This document shows positions 1 through 5,891 of a DNA stretch of 22,424 nt, one piece after another; position 1 is the stretch's first letter; each line of letters starts with the position of its first letter. The DNA comes from a virus, in the IMG/VR virus record IMGVR_UViG_3300027142_000062, positions 1-22,424 of that record. One strand, written 5' to 3'. The notes under the pieces were generated by a model. It searched no databases. It was not told where the DNA came from and worked only from the letters and a program-made list of their open reading frames with translations. Both the position numbers and the translations under genes were made by a program.

Positions 1-23
1 AAGCTGGCTTCACCCGAACGTAG

Positions 24-44
24 TTAGTATTTAGTAACTAGTAA
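24..44. repeat. Three tandem heptamers (TTAGTAT, TTAGTAA, CTAGTAA)
   Basis: Three 7-base units follow one another without a gap at 24-30, 31-37 and 38-44. They differ from each other at one or two positions. The AT-rich iteron-like spacing in a GC-rich genome suggests a protein-binding array, for example for a terminase small subunit or a regulator. No function can be assigned from sequence alone. Confidence 0.45.
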
Positions 45-119
45 CAAGAAACTGGGAACAAGTGAACCAAGAGTGTGCACAAGGCACCATGATCTCTTGT
101 GTACATGGGCCATGCGGAC

Positions 120-141
120 CCCCGCAACACCCCCGCAACAC
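120..141. repeat. 11-bp perfect tandem repeat (CCCCGCAACAC x2)
   Basis: CCCCGCAACAC occurs at 120-130 and again at 131-141, ending 17 bases before the -35 box. Two exact adjacent copies could be a tandem binding site or simple slippage. Confidence 0.5.
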
Positions 142-153
142 AAATTAGCTGCG

Positions 154-173
154 CCCCCTTGACAAACAGGGGG
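154..173. promoter_or_regulatory. Dyad overlapping the -35 box (possible operator)
   Basis: CCCCCT at 154-159 and AGGGGG at 168-173 are perfect inverted repeats separated by 8 bases. The -35 hexamer TTGACA (159-164) lies in the left arm and loop. A repressor or activator bound here would directly affect promoter use. The dyad is not followed by a T-run, so it does not look like a terminator. Regulatory use is inference. Confidence 0.35.
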
Positions 174-188
174 TGGCAAGGGTATATT
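159..188 (+). promoter_or_regulatory. Sigma70-like promoter for the late operon
   Basis: A consensus -35 TTGACA (159-164) is followed after 18 bases by TATATT (183-188). TATTAT at 185-190 is an alternative -10 with a 20-base spacer. Transcription would start near 195-200, about 35-40 bases before the first terminase ATG. It is the only near-consensus promoter I noticed on the + strand, and it precedes about 22 kb of co-directional genes. It implies use of host RNA polymerase holoenzyme, at least here. Confidence 0.6.
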
Positions 189-234
189 ATACACTGCGGC
201 AATAGGCTCTTCGCCTGATAAGTCCTCGTTGACG

Positions 235-1638
235 ATGGCCGTGGATGGGAGGTTGTTTGCTGCCGAGCGGGTGGGGCGACGCAGCACCCCCACAGCGGTA
301 GCTGTCTGCATAGCTGTCTCTGACCCCGAGATCGTGCCAGCCGCCAAGCCGAAAGCGCAGGAAGTCAGCATCCGGCTCCACAAGCTCCATCCCGGCCAGC
401 GCCGGGTGGCGGAGCATCCCGCCCGGTTCCGGGTGGTGATGTGTGGCCGACGGTACGGCAAGTCGGCGCTAGGCATCCGCCTGGCCTGTGACGCGGCGCT
501 GAAGGGCCAGCCGGTGGGGTGGTTTGCCCCGAGTTACAAGTTAGCGCTAGAAGCGTGGCGGGAGCTGAGTCAACGGCTCCAGCCCATCGTGGCGCGGCAG
601 AACGAGCAAGACAAGCGGATGGAGCTGGTCACGGGTGGGGTCATCGAAATCTGGACCTTGGACACCCAAGACCCGGCTCGTGGTCGTAAATACGCGCTGG
701 CCGTTATCGACGAGGCGGGGATTGCCAAGGACCTGCTTGATGTCTGGCAGGCGGCGATCCGGCCGACGCTGGTAGATATGGGGGGGCGGGCCCTGTTCCT
801 CGGGACCCCGAAGGGCCGGCGGCACGGGTTCGTGACGTTGTTTACCCGCGGGGACACGGGACAGGACCCGGACTGGCAGAGCTTCCGGGCCTCCACGCTG
901 GAGAACCCCTACATCCCGCCCGAAGAGATCGAGGCCGCCCGCAAGGAGCTGCCGCCCGACATCTTCGCGCAGGAGTTCGAGGGCATCCCGACCGATGACG
1001 GCGCAAACCCCTTTGGGTTGGACGCCATCCGGAAGGCGGTGGGGGAGGTGGGCGAACAGCCGCCGGTCGTCTACGGCATCGACCTCGCCCGCTCGATGGA
1101 CTACACCGTGGTCTGCGGGATGGATGCCTGGCGGCGCGTGGTGCGGTTGGAGCGGTGGCAGTTGCCGTGGGCCGAGACGAAGTCAAAAATTTTGGGACTC
1201 GTGGGCAAGGTGCCCTGCGTGGTGGATGCCACCGGCGTGGGAGATGCCATCGTCTCGGATCTTCAGCAGATGGGGGTGGATGTCACCCCGCACGTCTTCA
1301 CCCAATCGTCCAAGCTCCGGCTGATGCAGCGGCTCATTGCCGCCTTCCAAGGCGGCGAATTGCAGATTCCCGCCGGGTGGTTGCCGGCCGAACTGGAAGC
1401 GTTCGAGTTTAGTTACACGGCCACCGGCGTGAAGTACGAAGCGCCCAAGGGGTATCACGATGACGGCGTCATGGCGTTGGGCTTGTCCCTGTATGGCTGG
1501 GACCGGGTGCAGATGGTGCCTCCGGACCCGTATGTGAAACCGGCGGTCTACGGGGATGACCCGCAGACCCGCCTCGATCAGCCCCGCCCGACCGCGGTGG
1601 GGGACTTCAGTTCGCAACTGCCCGCGGAGGGTTGGTAA
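235..1638 (+). CDS. terL: Terminase large subunit (packaging ATPase/nuclease)
   Basis: This motor protein cuts phage DNA and pumps it through the portal into the prohead. Numbering from the ATG at 235, the ATPase half shows a Walker A CGRRYGKS (70-77), a Walker B ALAVIDEA with acidic Asp159/Glu160, and the coupling motif LFLGTPKG (187-194). The RNase H-like nuclease half shows its acidic residues in GIDLA (Asp283), VVDATG (Asp331) and YHDDGV (Asp409/410). The protein looks complete at 467 aa. The start is unsure: TTG 229 and ATG 235 both lack a Shine-Dalgarno, and about 45 residues precede the usual family beginning near LHPGQRRV. GTG 241 and GTG 271 are also in frame. The next gene begins 2 bases after the stop. 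Confidence 0.95.
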   Translation: MAVDGRLFAAERVGRRSTPTAVAVCIAVSDPEIVPAAKPKAQEVSIRLHKLHPGQRRVAEHPARFRVVMCGRRYGKSALGIRLACDAALKGQPVGWFAPSYKLALEAWRELSQRLQPIVARQNEQDKRMELVTGGVIEIWTLDTQDPARGRKYALAVIDEAGIAKDLLDVWQAAIRPTLVDMGGRALFLGTPKGRRHGFVTLFTRGDTGQDPDWQSFRASTLENPYIPPEEIEAARKELPPDIFAQEFEGIPTDDGANPFGLDAIRKAVGEVGEQPPVVYGIDLARSMDYTVVCGMDAWRRVVRLERWQLPWAETKSKILGLVGKVPCVVDATGVGDAIVSDLQQMGVDVTPHVFTQSSKLRLMQRLIAAFQGGELQIPAGWLPAELEAFEFSYTATGVKYEAPKGYHDDGVMALGLSLYGWDRVQMVPPDPYVKPAVYGDDPQTRLDQPRPTAVGDFSSQLPAEGW

Positions 1639-1640
1639 CG

Positions 1641-1964
1641 ATGGATAAGAAAAATGCCTTGATGGAGGCCGTGGCCGAGAAGGTCGGCAAGCGGGCCCCC
1701 GCCTTCAAGCGGAAGGGACCGGGCAAGCCCGGCCTTGCCGTGATGATCGCCGTCGGTGCCCCCAAGGCGGGGATGAAGCCGGCGATGAAGTCCCCGATGG
1801 GCAAGGACGCAGGCGAAGACGAGGGCGAAAGCGAAAAGATGCCCAAGGCCCAGAAGATCGCCGCCCTCCAAGAGAAGATTGCCGCCTTGAAGGCCGAGCT
1901 TGCCCTCCTCGAAGACGAAGACGAAGACGAGGACGAGATGGATGAGGACGAGGCCGAGGACTGA
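1641..1964 (+). CDS. Small coiled-coil protein with acidic tail, unknown function
   Basis: 107 aa, started at ATG 1641 because GGAGGG (1627-1632) sits 8 bases upstream; an in-frame TTG at 1632 has no such site. The N-terminal two thirds are basic and Lys/Pro/Met-rich. A heptad stretch, KIAALQEKIAALKAELALL, follows and should form a leucine/isoleucine-zipper coiled coil, and the protein ends in about 16 residues that are mostly Asp/Glu. I do not recognise a named family. Its position directly behind the terminase gene suggests a packaging or virion role. The basic body and acidic tail could bind DNA or a basic partner, but this is inference. Confidence 0.75.
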   Translation: MDKKNALMEAVAEKVGKRAPAFKRKGPGKPGLAVMIAVGAPKAGMKPAMKSPMGKDAGEDEGESEKMPKAQKIAALQEKIAALKAELALLEDEDEDEDEMDEDEAED

Positions 1965-2224
1965 TGGCGTCCCCGGCGTGGCAGCGGGCAGAAGGCAAGG
2001 ACCCTGAGGGCGGCTTGAACGCTAAGGGCCGCGCCTCGTTGCGGGCCGAGGGCCGGGACATCAAGCGGCCGGTAAGCAAGGAGCAGGCGGCTCGCTCGCC
2101 AAAGTCAGCGAAGCGGCGGATCGCGTTTTGCCGCCGGAGTGCTGGCCAGATGAAGATGTTCCCCGATGCTGCAAAGGATCCCAATAGCAGACTTCGCAAG
2201 GCACGGAGAAAATGGGATTGCTGA
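1964..2224 (+). CDS. Conserved small phage protein (EGKxPEGGLNAKGR family)
   Basis: 86 aa, with its ATG overlapping the preceding TGA by one base. The opening PAWQRAEGKDPEGGLNAKGR and the ending RKARRKWDC match a small basic protein that I recall next to terminase or structural genes in many environmental phages (possibly DUF6321; recalled, not searched). Its function is unknown. The last 20 or so codons are AT-richer than the first part, about 53% GC over 2161-2220, grading into the low-GC endonuclease gene that overlaps its 3' end by 13 bases. The tail of the gene may therefore have been replaced together with that insertion. Confidence 0.8.
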   Translation: MASPAWQRAEGKDPEGGLNAKGRASLRAEGRDIKRPVSKEQAARSPKSAKRRIAFCRRSAGQMKMFPDAAKDPNSRLRKARRKWDC

Positions 2225-2679
2225 CTTGCACAAAATGCAAAGCAGAATACCCGGCAACATTGGAGTATTTTCAAGGCAACGCAAGAAAAGTAAACAAGCT
2301 AGATTCGTGGTGCAGGGAATGTCGCAGAAGCTATAAGCGCGGCAAGACATTTCCTAAGGGAATCACAGATTTTGCCAAGGCACTGGAAGCAAGAGGACTG
2401 CCTGAGTGCATTATTTGTGGAGATCCAAGAACGGAAAGATTCGCTGTAGATCATGACCACAAAACAGGGTATGTGCGCGGAGCATTGTGCTTGCGGTGCA
2501 ACATGGGTATCGGACAGTTTCGTGACGACCCAGAGCTTTTAAGGCTTGCTGCACTGTATCTTGAGGGCCGGTGCGCGTGCGGCGAGTGCGAAGTATATTG
2601 GGGCGGAAGCCAAGTAGTAGCCACGCAGGAAAACAGTATAACCAAGCAGGAGATAGACCATGCCGAACTTTCGGAATAG
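2212..2679 (+). CDS. Endonuclease VII-type HNH nuclease
   Basis: 155 aa. The catalytic core matches phage T4 endonuclease VII: zinc-binding pairs CIIC (66/69) and CLRC (93/96) flank VDHDHKTG (79-86, with Asp80-His81), followed by Asn97 and a GIGxFxDDPELL segment. An extra N-terminal CxxC...CxxC (6/9, 34/37) is often seen in this group. The family either resolves branched DNA before packaging, which fits the terminase neighbourhood, or acts as a free-standing homing nuclease. Hand count gives about 47% GC over 2221-2520, far below the neighbours, so recent acquisition is likely. A GGAG only 3 bases before the ATG, or AAGG 10 bases before it, may serve as ribosome binding site. It overlaps both adjacent genes. 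Confidence 0.9.
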   Translation: MGLLTCTKCKAEYPATLEYFQGNARKVNKLDSWCRECRRSYKRGKTFPKGITDFAKALEARGLPECIICGDPRTERFAVDHDHKTGYVRGALCLRCNMGIGQFRDDPELLRLAALYLEGRCACGECEVYWGGSQVVATQENSITKQEIDHAELSE

Positions 2680-2986
2680 CACCCAGAGCACGATTACGGC
2701 CGCCGACGGCGCGGTCACCTTGGCCTACCGCCAGTTCTTCAACGGCGGCATTGGCGTCCAGGTGACGGGCACCTTTTCGGCCACGCTGTCGTTTGAGATG
2801 TCGATTGACGGCACGAACTTCGTGTCGGTGCTGGCGACCAATGTAAACTCTGGGGGCATCGCCACAACGACCACGGCGACCGGCATCTACAAGTTTGATG
2901 TCGTCGGCGCGTTGGTGGTTCGGGTGCGGGCCTCGGCGTACACCTCTGGCACGGCGACGGTCACCGTGGTTGGGATGGCCGGGTGA
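2660..2986 (+). CDS. Beta-rich virion protein, probable head decoration or fibre component
   Basis: 108 aa, ATG 2660 with AGGAG (2648-2652) 7 bases upstream, inside the end of the endonuclease gene. The sequence is almost entirely short alternating beta strands rich in Thr/Val/Gly, with an FEMSIDGTNFVSV strand-loop typical of small phage beta-sandwich structural proteins. It has no signal peptide or membrane segment. Its stop overlaps the GTG of the next gene, the N-terminal part of the spike module, so a role in the same surface structure is plausible. No precise family is recognised. Confidence 0.75.
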   Translation: MPNFRNSTQSTITAADGAVTLAYRQFFNGGIGVQVTGTFSATLSFEMSIDGTNFVSVLATNVNSGGIATTTTATGIYKFDVVGALVVRVRASAYTSGTATVTVVGMAG

Positions 2987-3219
2987 GCGACAGCGATTTC
3001 TTCGGAGGGCGTCGTCGCCGCCGGGGGAACGGGGGCAGCGGCCTGACGCTCTTTTCATGGGTCGTCGGTGAGGGTGTCTCGGGCGGGACGTTCGCCCGGA
3101 CGGGTGACGCGACGTACAACGCGATCCAGCCGCCGTTCCTGCTCTGGGATTACACGGATGGTGTCTCGGGCGGGACGTTCGCCCGGACGGGTGACGCGAC
3201 GTACACTGCGGAGAGCTAA
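2983..3219 (+). CDS. Split N-terminal segment of a spike/fibre protein, with internal duplication
   Basis: 78 aa, GTG start overlapping the preceding TGA. After an Arg-rich opening (GGRRRRRG) it carries GVSGGTFARTGDATY twice, 29 residues apart, each preceded by a hydrophobic LFSW/LLWDY stretch. In phage spike/fibre proteins of this type, a TFxRxxxATY strand normally lies just N-terminal to the LLLEPxRTNL segment. Here that segment is in the next ORF, in the same reading frame, behind TAA (3217-3219) and one extra codon. The product may be a separate subunit completing the next two proteins, the remnant of an interrupted gene, or the front of a readthrough product. Independent translation of the next gene is supported by a GGAG before it. 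Confidence 0.6.
   Translation: MSDSDFFGGRRRRRGNGGSGLTLFSWVVGEGVSGGTFARTGDATYNAIQPPFLLWDYTDGVSGGTFARTGDATYTAES
3073..3118 (+). repeat. 46-bp direct repeat, copy 1
   Basis: This copy is identical base for base to 3160-3205, and three further bases upstream differ at only one position. The period is 87 bases, exactly 29 codons, so the reading frame is kept. The lack of third-position changes points to a recent duplication or ongoing gene conversion. Confidence 0.9.
3160..3205 (+). repeat. 46-bp direct repeat, copy 2
   Basis: Second copy of the repeat at 3073-3118, ending 12 bases before the TAA that separates this ORF from the spike body. Recombination between the copies would delete exactly 87 bases and leave the frame intact. 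Confidence 0.9.
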
Positions 3220-3222
3220 CCG

Positions 3223-4377
3223 ATGGCCTTGACCGTAGCGACCGCAGGGACGGGAGTAGCGCGGACGGCGCACTATGTGACCCCGACCGGGGCGAGTGCG
3301 CCAATCCAGACGCTCCTGCTTGAACCTCAGCGGACGAATCTTGCGCTCCGTAGTGAGGATGTCACGAACGCCGCGTGGACGACTTCGGCGGTTGGGACCG
3401 TGGCGGTGGCCGACCAGACCACGGCCCCCGATGGGTTGGTGACGGCGGACCTGTTTCGTGAGGACACGAGCACAGGAAATCACTACAACTCGCAGTCGCC
3501 AAGCGTGACGAACGTGGCACACACGTTCTCTGTGTTTTACAAGTTGGCCGCTGGTACGCGCAAGATCGCGTTGTATCACGCTGGCACCAACGTCGGGCGG
3601 CAGTTTGACGCGAGCGGCAATAACGACGCTGGCGCGTTCAACGTTCCGGCGGGCGGCTACGGCGTCGAGACGTATGGCAACGGATGGTTCCGAGCGTGGA
3701 TTACTACGACCCCGGCGGCGGGGACTGCGTCGTGGCGGATGTGGTTGGTGACATCGGCCAACGTGTTGAACTACACGGGCGACGGGACGAGCGGGTTTTA
3801 CGTCTGGGGCGCACAGGTTGAAGCGGGGGCGGTTCCCTCCTCGTACATCAAGACCGAGGGGACGACGGTGACGCGGAACGCGGACAGCCTCTACTTCCCG
3901 TTTACCGTGCCACCGCAAGCGATGACGGTGTATGTGCGGGGGGTCAATGTTGGTGCATACCAGAGCCAGACAAACGCCGCACGCGTGTTGCACATTGGTG
4001 ACATCAATACGGGAACCGACCCCCGCTTTTCGCTGGTGCGAAATGCTGGCGCAAGTCAGGTGCAAACACTTTATGACGACGGCGTGACGCTGCGTTCCGG
4101 CAACGCTACGCCGTCGCCTACTCCCGTGTTGAGCGACATCATTGAGCATCGCGGCGTGCTTTCGTCATCGTGGGTGCCGTCAAGTGGCATCAGCGTTAAC
4201 GGCGGAGTCGAGCAGACGGGCACGACGACTGCCTCTGGCCCTGCAACGGCGTGGGCTAATCCGCGCCTCTATATTGCTGGTTACGCGGACCACGACCAGT
4301 TCGCCTACACCCACATCGCGGTGGTCCCGGGGGTGCAGTCGATGGCGGAGATGCGAGCGATTGCGGGGGTGTCGTAA
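3223..4377 (+). CDS. Spike/fibre protein, copy A (N-terminal strand missing)
   Basis: 384 aa. The N-terminal region has VATAGTGVAR (5-14) and LLLEPQRTNL (31-40), a jelly-roll with YTGDGTSGFYVWGAQVEAG (184-202), then a linker to a second beta-sandwich (about 220-384) ending in a VQSMAEMRAIAGVS helix. This layout is known from phage head-spike/fibre proteins with concanavalin/LamG-like domains that bind glycans or host surfaces. ATG 3223 has GGAG 9 bases upstream (3210-3213). It is in the same frame as the small ORF before it and the paralogue after it, each separated by a single TAA. It lacks the TFxRxxxATY strand expected before LLLEP, which is found twice in the preceding ORF. Confidence 0.85.
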   Translation: MALTVATAGTGVARTAHYVTPTGASAPIQTLLLEPQRTNLALRSEDVTNAAWTTSAVGTVAVADQTTAPDGLVTADLFREDTSTGNHYNSQSPSVTNVAHTFSVFYKLAAGTRKIALYHAGTNVGRQFDASGNNDAGAFNVPAGGYGVETYGNGWFRAWITTTPAAGTASWRMWLVTSANVLNYTGDGTSGFYVWGAQVEAGAVPSSYIKTEGTTVTRNADSLYFPFTVPPQAMTVYVRGVNVGAYQSQTNAARVLHIGDINTGTDPRFSLVRNAGASQVQTLYDDGVTLRSGNATPSPTPVLSDIIEHRGVLSSSWVPSSGISVNGGVEQTGTTTASGPATAWANPRLYIAGYADHDQFAYTHIAVVPGVQSMAEMRAIAGVS

Positions 4378-5523
4378 ATGGACGAGTTGATTGTCGCCAC
4401 CGCTGGCACCGGGGTCGCCCGCACCTCGCACTACGTTACTCCGACGGGGGCTAGCGCCCCGATCCAGACGCTCCTGCTCGAACCCCAGCGGACGAATTTG
4501 TGTATTCGGAGCGAGGAGTTTGATACGTGGACGAATATCAGTACCTGCAACGTCACCGCAAATGCTGTCGTCGCTCCAGACGGCACCACTACCGCTGACT
4601 TGCTTTCTTCAACTGTTACCGGTTCGAGCCGCGGGCAAACGATCACTTTTACCGGCGACGGTGAAAAGGCAATAGCTCTGTATCTCAAAGCTGGAACGTC
4701 GGCGTTGACTCAACTTCGCCTGCTTGACACAACGGCAAGCGCGTTCAGGCACACCGTCGCCGTTACTTGGGTTGCTGGTGTACCATCTTTGTCTACCGCT
4801 GGCGGAGCAGGTACGCTATATCCCGTTGAAGCATTGGCGAACGGCTGGTATCGCATCTTGTTTAGTGCGACGGGCGTGGTAGCGGCTAATGTCAACCAGT
4901 TACGCGTTCAACCAGACCCCGCAACAGGCACCGGCACCGTCTATGCGTGGGGCGCACAGGCCGAGAACGCCATCGTTCCGTCAAGCTACATCAAGACGCA
5001 AGCCACGACGGTCACGCGCAACGCCGACAGCCTCTACTTCCCGTTCACCGCGCCGCCGCAGGCGATGACGGTGTATGTGAGAGGGGTTGAGAACAACCGT
5101 GCAACAGACACACTCGCCGGTCAACTTGGTATTGTACAGATTTCAGATGCGGCAGGAAATGACGCATACTTTGCATTGATTAACCGAACCGGTTCTGCTG
5201 GGTATTCGAGCCTACACGACCCCGCCGCGCTTTCTATTTCTGGCGCAGTTGGAACTACGGTAACGCGGGGAGACTTGGTAGAGTTTGCTGGTGGAGTCCG
5301 AGCAAGCGGCGCGGCATTTCTGAGTATTAGTGTCAATGGTGGCGCGACGACATCAGGCGCTGACGGCACCGCGCAGGCATTTGCGGCAACGTGGTCTGGG
5401 CCGAGACTTTATCTGAACTCGCAGGGTAGCGTCAATCCCGGCCAGTTTGCTTTTACCCACGTCATCGTCGCTGCCGGTGAGCAGACGATGGCGACGATGC
5501 GTTCTCTCGCAGGAGTTGCCTGA
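4378..5523 (+). CDS. Spike/fibre protein, copy B (paralogue of copy A)
   Basis: 381 aa. It begins immediately after the TAA of copy A, in the same frame; GGGGGTG (4365-4371) is a possible ribosome binding site. The segments around VATAGTGVAR, VTPTGASAPIQT, LLLEPQRTNL, AWGAQ, PSSYIKT, TVTRNADSLYFPFT and PPQAMTVYVRGV are nearly the same as in copy A. The rest of the jelly-roll and the C-terminal domain differ strongly. Conserved scaffold with varied surface is what is expected of receptor- or glycan-binding paralogues. Parts of the gene (for example 4500-4800 and 5100-5350) are less GC-rich than the portal region. It also lacks the N-terminal TFxRxxxATY strand. Confidence 0.85.
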   Translation: MDELIVATAGTGVARTSHYVTPTGASAPIQTLLLEPQRTNLCIRSEEFDTWTNISTCNVTANAVVAPDGTTTADLLSSTVTGSSRGQTITFTGDGEKAIALYLKAGTSALTQLRLLDTTASAFRHTVAVTWVAGVPSLSTAGGAGTLYPVEALANGWYRILFSATGVVAANVNQLRVQPDPATGTGTVYAWGAQAENAIVPSSYIKTQATTVTRNADSLYFPFTAPPQAMTVYVRGVENNRATDTLAGQLGIVQISDAAGNDAYFALINRTGSAGYSSLHDPAALSISGAVGTTVTRGDLVEFAGGVRASGAAFLSISVNGGATTSGADGTAQAFAATWSGPRLYLNSQGSVNPGQFAFTHVIVAAGEQTMATMRSLAGVA

Positions 5524-5891
5524 TGCGTCCTTCGATGATTGTCACCCTCCCCGTCACCGCGCTCCCCGAGGAGCCCACGGCGGGCTACGTCGTCCTCGGG
5601 GTCGTGGACGGCCTCGCGTACGTCCACCTCGCGCCGTATGCCGAGCCGCAGGAGGTCTACTTCCGCGACGGGGCGTTGAGCGCGGAGCCGAACGGCGGAC
5701 AGGCCGGGGTGCTGGAGACGCCGCGCCCCGCGTTTGCGGAGGGGGCCGAGGTGTTCTACGATCCAGCGCCCGCCGCGTTCCGGTGGGACGTGTTCGCCGC
5801 CGCGCATCCGGACCTGACGACAGAGCAGACGAGCTGGTTGGGCGAGGCGCGTCCGCCGAAGCTGATGGCTCATCAGTGGATGGGCGAGTGA
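5523..5891 (+). CDS. Hypothetical protein downstream of the spike genes
   Basis: 122 aa. The ATG overlaps the TGA of spike copy B, with AGGAG (5511-5515) 7 bases upstream. The protein is acidic and proline-rich, with a likely beta-rich N-terminal half (TAGYVVLGVVDGLAYVHL) and a C-terminal FRWDVFAAAHPDLTTEQTSW stretch. There is no membrane segment, signal peptide or Cys cluster, and no family is recognised. Coupling to the spike genes makes an accessory, chaperone or spike-attachment role possible, but nothing in the sequence proves this. Confidence 0.7.
   Translation: MRPSMIVTLPVTALPEEPTAGYVVLGVVDGLAYVHLAPYAEPQEVYFRDGALSAEPNGGQAGVLETPRPAFAEGAEVFYDPAPAAFRWDVFAAAHPDLTTEQTSWLGEARPPKLMAHQWMGE

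Larger units (their letters stand above)
1..228. other. Non-coding leader upstream of the terminase gene
   Basis: This is the only sizeable stretch without a convincing gene. It is visibly less GC-rich than the coding regions. It holds three tandem 7-base repeats (24-44), an 11-base tandem repeat (120-141) and a promoter with an overlapping dyad (154-188). A minus-strand ORF crosses it but runs 240 bases into the terminase gene and looks like a shadow. A small terminase gene is not seen here and is either further upstream or elsewhere. The position just before the terminase gene would suit a late-operon control region or a packaging recognition region; both are inference. Confidence 0.6.

Noticed and set aside
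24-476. 150-aa minus-strand ORF covering the leader
   Set aside because: It begins about 240 bases inside the terminase gene, has no visible ribosome binding site and no recognisable protein features.
3055-4149. 364-aa minus-strand ORF opposite the spike genes
   Set aside because: Arg/His-rich shadow frame with no domain; the repeated arms inside it come from the 46-bp repeat on the + strand.
2983-5523. Recoding of TAA as a sense codon
   Set aside because: Nearly all other genes in the window end at TAA in sensible places, and spike copy A has its own GGAG site, so a changed genetic code is unlikely; local readthrough remains possible.
3223-5523. Diversity-generating retroelement acting on the spike paralogues
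   Set aside because: No reverse transcriptase or template repeat is in the window, and differences between the copies are not concentrated at adenines in one C-terminal block.
5447-5887. Upstream extension of the frame that contains the 89-aa protein
   Set aside because: This part overlaps two supported genes in another frame and is Arg/Gly-rich nonsense; the GTG at 5888 with stop/start overlap fits the genome's style.
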